The notes: generated from the sequence alone by a model not told the origin. Positions 42,960-53,444 are shown, counted from the stretch's first letter. The stretch is DNA of 64,000 nucleotides from Pelagophyceae sp. CCMP2097 (GCA_026770575.1 MU657193.1:332853-396852), one strand, 5' to 3'. Numbers and translations are program-made.

Positions 42960-44325
42960 ACGACAAAAAGAAACAAACACGGGCCACGACGACCCTGCGC
43001 GCGGGTGGCCCCCTCACCTGAGTTTAGGAGGACGTGGGGAATATAGGGCTCCAGCGCCAAACTCGTACTCTAGTCCCGTTGGAGGAGATATTTTCAATTC
43101 AACGGGACTAGATCTAGATGCGACTTTGGTGTACTAGTTTCAAAATAGTTTCAAACCCGCACCTAGATAAATTGCAGCCTTATAGCGCCCCCCCGGGCGC
43201 TACATAGTGCGGTGAGTGTTTGGATGCCGTCGCGGGGTGGTGTGGGTGTATACCCGCAAGAAATATTGGGGCCGCAGGCCCTAATAGGCTTGGCAGCCCA
43301 CCTGCAGTGGGTCGAGATTTTGAAGATATTTAAGAAAATCTTCGAGAAACCCCGAACGCGAGTTTCGGGCTAGGTGCGGGTACGAGTGCTGAAGGAGGCT
43401 CTCTAATTGATTTAACCAATGGCATAGTGATTTTGGACGAGTTGCTCTAGAACCAGCCGGTCAGTATTGGCACCTGGTGGGGCGGTCGGCCCCAACGGTG
43501 CGTTATAAGCGCTGGTGGACGCACACGAGGACTTGGTGGCACTCCCCGAGGGTGGTATGATATTGCCCTCCTATCCGCGGTTCGCTCCTTGGGCAAAAGG
43601 GAATTCCGGTCCCAGTACCAAGGAGCCGGGTACAATAATGATGATGATAATAAAATCACAGGGCGGCCCGTCCCTGAGGACCGGCGTCCAGTCCCAAAGG
43701 ACCTTGCCCTGGCAGAGTCGGCTCAACCAACTTGGCATGTAAGGGGGGTATATATACGCTGGTGATGTATATACACTTGTACGCTGGTGCTCCCGACCGG
43801 CAGGCGGTGGTCCGGCGTCAATATGACGCGGCTCGCGACGATATGAAAGGGATTCCCCTCTAGAATGCATTTTAACCCTCCGGACGGGTTGAACGCGAAT
43901 TACCCTCCCTGGTCCAAGCTAGAAAAGAAGGAGGTGGGGCGTGAGGGTGTTTAAGTTATATCCCGGAGATGATTTATCAGAGCCAGGATAGCGCAGTGCA
44001 AATCGGGGGGGCTCGCACAGGAGTGATCTGCTTGCACCCCGAAGGGCTTAGGTAGATCTGCCTCGCTGACGCTCCGCCTCCTTTCACTTTTGCAGCGCGG
44101 GTCTCAACCGCTCCGTGTTGTCTCCCCGGCGGCTTACTAGCAAAGCGGGCGGCTTGTATTCGCACGACGAGGCGTGCGATGGCCGGCCAGGCGCACCAGC
44201 ATATTGTGGGCGCACTTCGATCATAGCCGGGGGTTTGTGGTTGGGTAGCATCGCGTTATCGTTGGCCCTAAAATCAGTCGGCCTCGTTCCAAACCAGTCA
44301 GGCACAGGTCTGGTGGATCCGATTG
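42960..44325. repeat. Long direct repeat, copy A
   Basis: Shares with 47640-49110, in the same order, blocks such as GCGCGCGGGTGGC, TAGTCCCGTTGGAGG, GTGTTTGGATGCC, AGAAATATTGGGGCCGCAGG, TATTGGCACCTGGTGGGGCG, GACTTGGTGGCACTCCCCGA, GATTCCCCTCTAGAATGCAT and AAATCAGTCGGCCTCGT. The two copies flank the LINE remnant. Copy A carries about 310 bp (43930-44245) that copy B lacks. No protein is coded. It may be the end region of a larger mobile element. Confidence 0.85.
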
Positions 44326-44339
44326 GCAAAAAAATAAGC

Positions 44340-44425
44340 GCCCTCGGCAGGGGTCGAACCTGCCGTATGTAATGAAATATCAGACGATATCGCTGGAAAT
44401 AATGTGCATACGCGAACAGGGTGCG
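44340..44425 (-). repeat. tRNA-Asn 3'-end fragment joined to a dispersed repeat
   Basis: 44340-44363 matches the 3' end (T arm and acceptor strand) of the tRNA-Asn genes at 53230-53444, read on the minus strand, including the B box GGTTCGACCCC. Next to it, 44368-44420 matches 53094-53140 (AATGAAATATCAGACGATAT and TGTGCAT). The same pairing of T arm and repeat occurs at 53001-53140, so this is a repeat family, not a chance match. Confidence 0.75.
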
Positions 44426-44961
44426 TAGCAACGAGTCATAAGTGCGTATATAGATGCGCCCGGCCGATGCGCACTCGCTTACGCTCATTATAAACACTTG
44501 AATGGGTGCGCAAGCACTTGCGTGCGCACTCACTCGCACGTCGAAGCACTTGCCCCGTCGTGAAGGTCCTGTCGAACGTCTCGGTCGCGCGCTCCGTGGC
44601 TGTGGAGCGGAGCTCCTTGGCTGAAGATTGGGTGATAACTCCATTTCGATCACGTTCGACCATTGATACACGCAAAGTCGCCGCGGACCGCCGGGTCCGC
44701 AAAGCGCTTGAAAGATGGGCTTTACATGCCCCCCATCCTCGCCCGCCTGCTCGTCCACGCCCTGCTCGTTCCCCACCCTCGCCCGCTCGCCCGCCTGCTC
44801 GTCCACGACACGCGCCACATAAATCCCACGCCGGTTGGATTAATGTCCTCCGCTTACGGGAGTTGGGTTCTAGTAGGCTCCTATGCACGCTCGGGTTACG
44901 CAGGCGCCACAGGCGCCCCAGAGATGCCATAAATTGCCCCTTACACACACGATTTAGCGTC

Positions 44962-46407
44962 CTAACACTTGCAAAAACACTTGGCGCATAGAGAATTGAA
45001 ACGAGTGATCGTCCGCGTGTTTCTGACAGCAGTCGAGCATTTCTGGAGGTCCTCTGCTGACTCGCTGACAAGAATAATGTCGCCAACGTACAATAGAGCT
45101 TTGAACATAGAACCATTGGTGCTTACTCCCAAGCAGTCATGCATTTCGTCGACAATACCATCTATAAAAATTGCGTATAAAATCGGGGAGAGAACCGAGC
45201 CTTCACGAAGGCCGTGTTTTACCGTGCAATCGTCAGAAATTGAATCTTGGATAACAATTCGCGATGTACAGTTTTCGTATAACTTATCAATGACACTCCA
45301 GAGGCGGCATCGAAAAAGGGAGTCCCCGCCATGGGCCCTTGATAGTTTATTATGTAGCTTCTCCATGAGGTTAGCTCTTAGTACTGTTGGGTATGCTTTT
45401 CGGACATCTAGGAAACCACAAAAAGTTTTCATGCGACGTCGGGCCATGTATTTGATCGTTTCAGCAAGAACAAAGGAATGACCCTGGCAGCGGTTGCCTT
45501 TGCAACAGCTTCCAATTTGTGCTGGGTCAAGGAGGGAGTTGTTATTCAATATGGAGACGATTCGTCGATTTAGCACCGACTCGAAGACCTTGCCAACGGC
45601 GGATAATAGGGAAATAAGGCGGTAGTTCGACCAGTCTGTGCGATCACCCGATTTATATATGACGGCAACCGCTGCGATGCCCCAGTCTGCCGGNNNNNNN
45701 NNNGGGGGGGGGGCTGATGATAGAGCCGTATTAAATAAGTGCATGAATAGTTTGGTAATTGGTACATCTGCGATCTTAAGAATTTCGGTAGATATCCAGT
45801 CTAAACCAACCGCCTTTCCGTTCTTTAGATGTTTGATGGATTCCATAATTTCCTCTTCAGTGATCCGCTTGTCGCCTGGACCGTGACGTAAGGGAAGTTG
45901 TTTTATGCGATCGTAGGCCGCGTGTTGGCGGTGCCTTTCCTCGTGATTGAAGGTGTTGCCGGGAGGGGGCTTGTCGTCCCCGAGTTTTTCGTATTTGCCA
46001 CGAAGATGCTGACAAGCAAGAGGGTTACCCTCTACTACGATGCCGTCATCGTTTGCTAGACTAAGCGAGAGAGCGGCCTTGGATACAGTGTGGTTGATAC
46101 GACCACGGACAATGTTCCGGAGAATGTTCCTTTTGTTCTTGCCTTTGATTATTTCAAGTAATTTCGTATTCTGACGCCCCTTATATTTCTGGTGGGCTTT
46201 TCTAGACATGCGCTTCATTAATGATTTCGTTTCTTTAGGCTTGAGGTCCAAGGATGGGTTCAGTGTCCCCGCGTCCTTTTCTTCTTTTTGAAGGCATCTT
46301 AACTTTAAAATTTCTTTACGGTAAGTGCCAATTTCACACGTCCACCAAGGTCGGTAGTTTTCCGGGCGATGCACGGGCTTTGATTTGTTAGATGGGGCGA
46401 TTTGCAC
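44962..46407 (-). pseudogene. LINE reverse transcriptase remnant
   Basis: About 480 residues of a retrotransposon transcriptase. Visible fingers-palm blocks are AVGLDWISTEILKIADVPIT, GIAAVAVIYKSGDRTDWSNY with RLISLLSAVGKVFE, CGFLDVRKAYPTVLR (motif A with its Asp), and KHGLREGSVLSPILYAIFID (motif B). Where FADD is expected the frame reads LLYVGDIILVSES, so the catalytic pair is altered to GD. The protein stops at KCFCKC soon after. Ten N (45694-45703) next to a G run interrupt it between the fingers blocks. A copy with a broken active site and a missing C-terminus should be inert. Confidence 0.88.
45694..45703. other. Assembly gap (10 N)
   Basis: Ten N directly followed by a run of ten G. It marks an unresolved low-complexity join inside the LINE transcriptase. 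Confidence 0.99.
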
Positions 46408-46494
46408 AAGGGCATCAAGAATCAGGTCGCGAGTCGTAGTCCATAATTATTCAGTGGATTGAGTATCCCCGATTTCGCCTGATATGAGTGCGTC

Positions 46495-47121
46495 TTAGGT
46501 CAGTTTGGTGATAAGATCATTTGGGGCTGGCTCGTGTGCTCTTACTGCCTTTCTGTTGTACGGGCAAGTGGGTGTTTCGTTCCGGGAATCATTTTTCCGT
46601 GCTGAACGATGGCGGCGCGTATTCGCTGAGGCCATGGAAAATGAAGTTCTTATAAATAAAGGAATGTAATCTGAATCGACGTCGATAATATGGTGGTCAA
46701 TATAGCCAGCTTCGACAACACTATCGAGGTTATGCGCCCAAATATAGTCTACAATAGATTGGCCACGGGATGCGCTGCAGGTAAATTTAACCGGGCACAA
46801 TTGGCCGTGGATGCAGAGAGCCTCTTTGCTTTTCATGAGGGCTGCAAGGCGTTTGGCGTCACCGCCATGGTTGAAAAATTCGCCGTCGCGTGTATCGATA
46901 TCGTCGCCGCCCTCTTGAATGAGGCCAAGGCGGACGTTCGCGTCAGTGCCAATGTAAACATGGTCTCCGCTACCGTTGGGTACTTTTGATTTGACGGCCC
47001 TAGAGAATTCGTTGTATACGCCTATGAAGAAGGCCTTATTGTCAATGGTAAAGCCTGGTTTCCGTAGCAAAGAGGGCACCGACGAGGACGCGGCCAGAAC
47101 ACCCGAAACAAAATTGTACAA
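46495..47121 (-). pseudogene. LINE endonuclease remnant
   Basis: About 208 residues matching the C-terminal half of an AP-like endonuclease/exonuclease/phosphatase fold. DHVYIGTDANVRLG is the GDFN-like strand, SRGQSIVDYIWAHNLDSVVE is the (T/S)xIDYI motif, and VDSDYIPLFIRTSF stands for SDHxPL, with the catalytic SDH changed to SDY. The N-terminal half with the first metal ligand is missing or beyond a stop upstream. It lies just 5' of the transcriptase remnant. Confidence 0.8.
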
Positions 47122-47640
47122 GCTGCGCGGGGGTCCGCTGGGGTAGCGCGGGGGTCCTCAGCACTTTAAAGCGCGGTAACGGAGGCACATACCATTTTCA
47201 TCCTCCGGGCTCTTTGTTTGGCTCTCGCCTAGCAAAAGGCTTCATAGCCCCATGGCCCACGGCATCTAGCGCCGAATCTAGTCTCGGCGATAGTCCGACG
47301 TTTGGCCCTTTTTAAGAAGGAAAAAGGTTTAAATCAAATCCTTCCTGTTTTTTTGTTACCTGCTGGATGTAATGTAATCTAATGTAATGTAAAAAAAATC
47401 ACAGGATGTCCAGTCCCGGAAGACCTTCTTCTTACCTAGTCAGATCATAGTCAGATCAACCAACTTAGCACAAATTTGATAAGTTTTGAACAAGAAACGA
47501 TAAATAAAAGCATCGATAAAATGGGGAGTATTTTCATGCACGATGCTCCCCGGGATGACCCAGCTAAGATTGGCCAAGTGCAAGCATCGTCGCGATGTTT
47601 TTTAATAAATTTATAAGTGGCATCCGGAGCTTTACCCAAA
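47122..47640. other. Non-coding, 5' side of the LINE
   Basis: AT-rich sequence with ATGTAATGTAATCTAATGTAA repeats near 47365-47390 and no coding frame of note. Confidence 0.5.
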
Positions 47641-47934
47641 GTAAAAGAAACGCAAATGGACCCGCGCGCGCGGGTGGCTCCCTCGCCTGAGTGAAATCGT
47701 GAGGACGTAGGGAATAATATAGAGCTTCAGCACCAAGCTCGTACTCGCTTCTAGTCCCGTTGGAGGGGGTATTTTAATTCAACAGGACTAGATGCGACGT
47801 TGGAGTTTCGAAATAGTTTCTAGGAATTCCTAACCCGCACCTAGGTGCGGGTTTGAGTTTGAATCCATATAGCGCCCCCACCGACTCCAGAGTGCGGCGA
47901 GTGTTTGGATGCCATCGCGGGGGTGTACACACGA

Positions 47935-48457
47935 CGCTCTCGGGTCGGAAATTGGGATTTTCTTAATCCCACACCCACCCCAAAGCCGCAAATATTTCAA
48001 TCAATCATTTTTTAGGACCTACTCAAATCTTTTTTAATCCCTTATTGAGAGGCAAAACGGGGCCAGAGCTGTTTTGGGCCCCATAGCGCCCCCCCCCCCC
48101 TGTGATCGCGGGAGGTGTCTCGTTATAAGCAAATTGTGCCTCTTGACGAGACGAGCAACCTTGCTTATAACGAGGCGCCTCCCGCGATCGCTGGGGGGGG
48201 GGCTTAGGGCGCGGGCACTGAAAGCCGATATTCCAATCTTGCCGCACACGAGCGACCCAGGGAAACTGAGGGTACCAGCGCAGAGTACATCGCGGGTGCT
48301 TTCGTGACTGCCGCAAAATCCCAGTTGTGGGCCCGACTCCGCCAGCGTGAAGATCGTCTTAAACTCGAGTGCTCTGTGAGCAAATGATCTACGCTAAATA
48401 TATAATGCAATTTCCAATTTCCCTTTATTCGATTTTGAGAGCGCCGTGGCGTGTGTG
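47935..48457. mobile_element. Nested insertion in direct repeat B, with imperfect inverted ends
   Basis: Copy A reads straight from GATGCCGTCGCGGGG to GTGTATACCCGCAAGAAATA, while copy B carries about 520 extra bases between these points. The extra part starts ACACACGACGCTCTC and ends GAGAGCGCCGTGGCGTGTGT, which are inverted copies with a 5-base gap. No coding frame is convincing. This is a MITE-like insertion defined by its empty site. Confidence 0.65.
48087..48205. repeat. Large hairpin (inverted repeat)
   Basis: Left arm 48087-48132 (poly-C, then GATCGCGGGAGG, CTCGTTATAAGCAA) pairs with right arm 48161-48205 (TTGCTTATAACGAG, CCTCCCGCGATC, then poly-G) around a loop of about 28 bases. Only a few positions mismatch. 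It lies inside the nested insertion. Confidence 0.9.
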
Positions 48458-49110
48458 GACCCCGTGTATACCAGCAAGAAATATTGGGGCCGCAGGCCTT
48501 CCTAGTATTGGGCTTAGTGACCCGCCTGCACAGGGTCGAGATTTTGAAACCATTTTAGAAAATCCTCGAGAAACCCCGAAAGTAAGTTTAGGGCCAGGTG
48601 CGGGTGCGAGTTTGTGCTGAAGAAGACCCTCTAACTAGTTTAACCTATAGTCTTATTTTTGACGAGTTGCCCCAGAACCAGTCGCTTAGTATTGGCACCT
48701 GGTGGGGCGGTCGGCCCCAACGGTGCGTTCTGGGCGCTAATGGACGCACACAGGGACTTGGTGGCACTCCCCGAGGGTGGTATATTATTATCCTCCTATC
48801 CGCGGTTCGCTCCTCGGGCAAAAGGGAATTCGGTCCCAGTACCAAGGAGCTGGGTACGGAGGGTAATATATACGATATATACGCTGGTGGTCGATATATA
48901 CACTGGTGCTTCCGACCGGAAGGCGGTGGCCCGGCGTCAATATGACGCGGCTCGCGACGATAGGAAAGGGATTCCCCTCTAGAATGCATTCCGGGTTGAA
49001 CGCGAATTACCTTCCAGTCTGGAAAAGCACAAAAGAAGGGCGTCGCATCGCGTTGTTGTTGGTACTAAAATCAGTCGGCCTCGTCCCAAACCAGTCAGAT
49101 GCCTGGTTTA

Positions 49111-50070
49111 TAGGTGGGCAAAGACAGTGTAGAGGATCATGGGCCCCTGTGTTTACTGTAATTACAGTGTAATTACTGTTACACACGTATTTACAGTGTA
49201 AAGTGAAGGTCATATTTTTAAAGGCGCTCAAACGAGGCGCAATGGGGCTTAGCGCGAGCGGGAGGCTCCGCCGAGTCGCCCCGGCGAACTGACGAGCTCA
49301 AAAACGAGGTGTGGCTCTGCATGCGCATGTTTTGGGGGTAAAAGTCCAACTTTTGTTCAAACATGTGGGGAAAAGCCACAATTTCGAGATGCAAGGCGCC
49401 CGAAATTCACAAATATCGATGATTTGGAGATGTATTTTCAAGGGCACTACAAAGGCAAAATTTGGGGGTCGTGTAATTACATGTAATTACATGTAAAATC
49501 AAATACAGTTTTTACAAATTATTTTACATTGCCACCTATAGCCTGGTTGATCCGGTCGGAAGTGGTGTCGCCCTGCATCCTCCTGGCCACTGGGCTAAAG
49601 GGGGACATTATTCCCGCCTTTAAGGCAGTTGGCCCCTGAAATTCCCTTTGGCGCGCCTGGTGGGCGCTGCGGGCGCTCGGCCGAGGCGCCACTGCGCGCG
49701 CTTATGGGCCACCTCGGGCTCGACGCGCCGCAGCAAAAAGTTTGGTGCGCGCGCCCCTGAGTCGCGAGAGACTCTCCGCGGGAGTCTGCGTTTTTTTAGC
49801 TCTTCAGAGCTCGGCTTCTGTAGTTGCGGTATATACACCGGGCCCCACAATCACCTCCAAGGATAATGATCCGGTGAATCCCCTTTTGCCCCCAGCGGGT
49901 CATTACTGGTTAATGGGCCCACGTACACAATCACTTGCGAATGGGCCATTTCGTCTGTGGCACCGATGCCGGCTCTGAGAGGCGATAAACCGAGACCACC
50001 CACATCCTGGCCATTATCGCCTCTCAGGGCCGGCATCGGAGGGGTCCGTGTCGCGCAAAAAGCGGCGAAC
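49111..50070. other. Non-coding repeat-rich DNA
   Basis: No gene. It holds TGTAATTACA-type palindromes (49150-49200 and 49470-49500) and, at 49968-50036, an inverted repeat of ATGCCGGCTCTGAGAGGCGA against TCGCCTCTCAGGGCCGGCAT. Confidence 0.5.
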
Positions 50071-50524
50071 CACTGTCGAATTTGCACAACAGAAATCGCC
50101 GAAGATAACTTTTTTTAGCGCGTGCGCTCTTGCCGCCCCCTCCAGTCGTATTAGTTGGCGCCTCGGAGACCAGCGCGCGAAGAAGCAACGTCTCAAACCG
50201 CGAAAGTTTAGTAGCCTACTTTGGAGGCAAGGAATTGCCGGCCAATTTGGACATAACGTTCGGGCACAGTGCCCCTAACGTCTGTCTCAATTGGCCGGGA
50301 ACTCATTGGCGCCTTCATCGACTTTTGATTTGGGCCCTAAGGTTTAGACTTGATTAACTACTAATTAAGAAGCTTTCGCAGAGTCTCGCCAAAATAAGAC
50401 AGTTGACGAAAAAGCCAAACAAGCGCGCCCAGGGCGTCTCGCGGGAGTGGCCGGCGCAGCGCCAACCGCCTTCACGAGCCAAAAATAGTTAATAGATTTC
50501 CGGTGATAATCTAATTCGACAGTG
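50071..50524 (-). mobile_element. CACTG-ended MITE, copy B
   Basis: 454 bp, nearly identical to 30396-30850 but in the opposite orientation. The ends are CACTGTCGAATT and its inverse. GAAC occurs on both sides, a 4-bp target duplication. The near identity of the two copies implies recent movement. Confidence 0.85.
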
Positions 50525-51586
50525 GAACGCACAAAAAAACAAAAAAAACGGAAAGCTCCCTAGCCGGGGCTGTCAATCCATAAATAAATCTATTTTATTG
50601 AGCACCCGGAGCCTAACAGATTCCCTAAAGGCAGAAACTTTAGCCCAGTGGGCTATGGGTGGCACTGAAATTTAAAAAGTAATTACAGTATTTCAATTCC
50701 GCTGTAATTTACGGTAATTACAGGGAGGCCATAATCTGCTTTACCATGGGCCTGTAATTTACCCCAGATTTACCCTCGCTATTTGGTAAATCCACGGGAA
50801 AAAGCGATGGCAGGCTTGGTCGGGCCGAGGGACCACCTGGTATTGTGGGCGAAAGCGAAGGACCGTGAGCACGAGGTGCCGGTCTACATGGCGCACCTGC
50901 CCAAGGCGCCATATCGCGGCCAGGCGTTTATCGGCTGGGCGGTAAATGGTGCACTTGGTTCGGGCATCAGGCTCACAAGATGTCGCCCAAATTCGTATCT
51001 CAGAAACCGCCTCGTCTTCGAGCTTGCCAGCTAGGTTCTCGGCCCCGGGAGGGGCCTCCCTACGCGCCTAGACCCATCGCAGCCCGAATCAGCGCGTTTG
51101 AAAATATGAGCTTCCAATTACTCTGCAATTCTGTGTGTAAGGTAATTACCCGGCAATTACTGTAATTACCAGACCCCCAAATCCTTTACACCGCAATTGC
51201 CCACCTATACAGTGGGCTGGCCTTTTCTAAAATTATGGCTGGGGCAAGTAGAAATGCAACCTTATTGGCGAGGGGAGTTATCGAGGAAAACGCGATTTAG
51301 TGTTGGAGCGGTTTCAGTGATCTGGGCGCGACCCGCGCGAGCGTGCGCACACGCACAGCCGAAACTCGTTTTGGGGGAAATGTGGAAACGTGCCCTTTTT
51401 GTTCAATTATTACTTGCCCCGGGTCCTCCCGCGACGAGTACGACGATTTTTACAGCGGCGTTTGGACGATTCGGTCGGGCTCGCCAAGATCTACACCGTA
51501 GGCCAGCTAACTCGGATTTGATTTACACAAAGTAATGTTGCATTTCTACTCGCCCCAGCCACAATCAATGTAATTGTAAAGCTAAA
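50525..51586. other. Non-coding DNA with TAATTAC palindromes
   Basis: No gene recognised. TAATTAC/GTAATTA words recur at 50679-50730 and 51130-51170. AAGTAGAAATGCAAC at about 51248 recurs inverted as GTTGCATTTCTACT at about 51537, bounding roughly 300 bp. Confidence 0.45.
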
Positions 51587-51640
51587 AGAGAATATCGCCC
51601 AAAGTGGCTAAAAGTGGCAAAAAAACGCCCTCGGCAGGGC
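51587..51640. repeat. Copy of a tRNA-Asn 3' flank and acceptor end
   Basis: AGAATATCGCCCAAAGTGGC, TAAAAGTGGCAAAAAA and GCCCTCGGCAGGG match 53191-53243, the 3' flank and acceptor end of a tRNA-Asn gene. The match breaks inside the T arm. Confidence 0.85.
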
Positions 51641-52137
51641 GAGGCGTACCGGATCTACTGGGCGCGGTCCACGGGTTTCCCCATCGACTTTGAGACGCAC
51701 GCAGGCGTCTACGGCCCCATCGAGGGCCCGAAGACGGCGCCGTTCGACTTGGGAAAAGCGGTGGGACGAGGCCGCGACGGGTACGTTTGTCGATGTCGCC
51801 GATGCGCGCAGTGGTGGAGGAAGCTCGCGCCAGTGCGTCGTCAAGGTACTTCCGGCTGCGCTTCGGCAGCAGCGCGGTGGCGGCGGGTGGCTTTGGAGTG
51901 TTTGTGTTCGAAGATACGATCCATGTCGCCTCGCTCCCCGACCACCAAGCACTGGCCGCAGTGCGCGACGCACACGACGCGGTGCCCGGCGCCGATGCCG
52001 GCGCGCTGTCGTGCCTCTCGCCAAATTCGAGCATCGGGCCGACGTCGGGCTTCGAGCCGCCCGCGCTCGCGCCGTCGCAGGCGCCTTCGCCCGCGGCGCG
52101 GCCGCGCGACCGACTGCGGGGCCGGCCGCGGCCGTGA
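51640..52137 (+). CDS. Possible gene fragment, unrecognised
   Basis: Two adjoining frames look protein-like: EAYRIYWARSTGFPIDFETH (51643 onward) and, in another frame from 51805, VVEEARASASSRYFRLRFGS then GGFGVFVFEDTIHVASLPDH. GC returns to gene level here. They could be two exons of one gene whose 5' end was cut off by the tRNA-repeat junction at 51640. I know no family. Confidence 0.25.
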
Positions 52138-53000
52138 GGTCTCGCAATGTTGTCTCTAAGTTCGACCTGTATGTAGTCTGCCTTTTTCCGTGCAGTCTGT
52201 CTAACCATGTGGTTTCTCCGTGTCATCTGCAACCGGTTCTCCGTGTCTTCAGCAGCCCTTTGTTTTTCTTGACAAGGTACAAGCGTGGTGGGTTGAGCGA
52301 GGCGCGGGCAGCGCGGCTCGATTCGATCGGCCTCGCGGACGCGACGCGAGACCCGGAGGGCAGTCTCGGTCGGTACTCGGTCGGTACTCGGTCGGCAACA
52401 CACACTCTGTAGGAATTCCTACTTTGTGGACGACGGCCGCAGCACCTCCATCTATCCCAACCTCGAGCAGCAGCCGTGCGCATCGCCGTGCATCCCCGCC
52501 TTTGTGACGCTCCGGGTTTTCCTATGACACTGGGTTTTTCAACACGTATCGCCGAGAAAGCGCCATCCCGAGGGCCGACGCCCGCACTCCGGTGGCGGCG
52601 CCCCCGGTCGAGCGGCGGCAGCCTAGACCAGGCAACACTCGACGTCCAGACCCAGTAGAGAGAATCCCTCGGCCTCGCAAAAGTGAAGACCGTTGAGGAC
52701 GCTCCCCACTGCTGGCGGGCTTTGACGTGCGCCGCGCGCTGAAACGAGGCGACGAACGACGACAAAGGTAGGACAAAAGTTGTCCTCGAGATTCCGTGTT
52801 GGCTTTGATTGAATCTGATGCCCGAAAAGGGACGTGCGTGCGATTCCTCCCGAGGCGAGGCTTGATGTAAAGTGAAGCCCCACTCAAGGTAATAATAAGA
52901 CGCCAGGGGCGTGAGCGCCGCCTCTAACAGCCAGGTAAGCGAATGAAAAAGCCAATCGCCTAAATTGACTGCATGTCCAAAAGCAGCAAAAAACGATGTC
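52138..53000. other. No gene recognised
   Basis: Contains a short 11-bp tandem repeat (CGGTCGGTACT, about 2.5 copies, 52368-52396) and the palindrome TAGGAATTCCTA at 52410. Frames on both strands give no recognisable protein. Confidence 0.4.
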
Positions 53001-53160
53001 GCCGTCGGCAGGGGTCGAACCTGCGACCCCCAGATGTGCGTTCTGTAGTGGCTTCAACGATCCCCGAGGGGATTCCAGATGAAATCGCTGATAATGAAAT
53101 ATCAGACGATATCCGTTGGAAATGCTGTGCATCCGTGAGCGCCAGAATAACAGTCTGACG
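53001..53160 (-). pseudogene. tRNA-Asn pseudogene interrupted in the anticodon arm
   Basis: 53001-53035 matches the 3' half of the neighbouring tRNA-Asn genes up to the anticodon stem. About 112 bp follow, then TAACAGTCTGA (53148-53158) resumes the anticodon arm, after which the D arm and acceptor 5' strand are absent. CCAGAT and CCAGAA flank the insert and could be its target duplication. The insert shares AATGAAATATCAGACGATAT with 44368-44390. Confidence 0.75.
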
Positions 53161-53229
53161 TTGATTAAACGGAAAGGACGTCCTCAAAGAGAGAATATCG
53201 CCCAAAGTGGCTAAAAGTGGCAAAAAACG

Positions 53230-53303
53230 CGCCCTCGGCAGGGGTCGAACCTGCGACCCCCAGATTAACAGTCTGATGCTCTGACCAGCTGAGCTACGAA
53301 GGC
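53230..53303 (-). tRNA. tRNA-Asn(GTT)
   Basis: Full cloverleaf on the minus strand. The acceptor GCCTTCG pairs with CGAGGGC (one G-T), the D stem is GCTC/GAGC, the anticodon stem is TCAGA/TCTGG, the loop CTGTTAA has anticodon GTT, and the T stem is GCAGG/CCTGC with loop TTCGACC. The discriminator is G. There is no intron and no encoded CCA. It decodes AAC/AAU. Confidence 0.95.
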
Positions 53304-53370
53304 AATGATGTTGCTGAAGAATGGCAGCTGCTGTCTTTACAATTTTCAAAGAAAAAGAAGAAAGAATGTG

Positions 53371-53444
53371 CGCCCTCGGCAGGGGTCGAACCTGCGACCC
53401 CCAGATTAACAGTCTGATGCTCTGACCAGCTGAGCTACGAAGGC
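53371..53444 (-). tRNA. tRNA-Asn(GTT), second copy
   Basis: Identical over the mature sequence to the gene at 53230-53303, 67 bp away and in the same direction. The flanks differ, so this is an old duplication or gene conversion of the mature part. Confidence 0.95.

Larger units (their letters stand above)
44962..47121 (-). mobile_element. Decayed non-LTR retrotransposon (LINE)
   Basis: An endonuclease part (46495-47121) and a reverse transcriptase part (44962-46407) lie in the order of a LINE second ORF, separated by stops. AT content is clearly higher than in the surrounding genes. The transcriptase ends early, without thumb or RNase H regions, and a run of ten N interrupts it. It is flanked by the long direct repeats and is judged inactive. 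Confidence 0.88.
47640..49110. repeat. Long direct repeat, copy B
   Basis: Partner of 42960-44325 in the same orientation. Matching blocks are listed with copy A; the two copies are clearly diverged. Copy B is interrupted by an insertion at about 47935-48457. The right end lies after the block AAACCAGTCAGATGCCTGG. Confidence 0.85.

Noticed and set aside
42960..49110. LTR retrotransposon with direct repeats as LTRs
   Set aside because: No gag, protease, integrase, primer-binding site or polypurine tract was seen, and the coding remnant inside is of LINE type.
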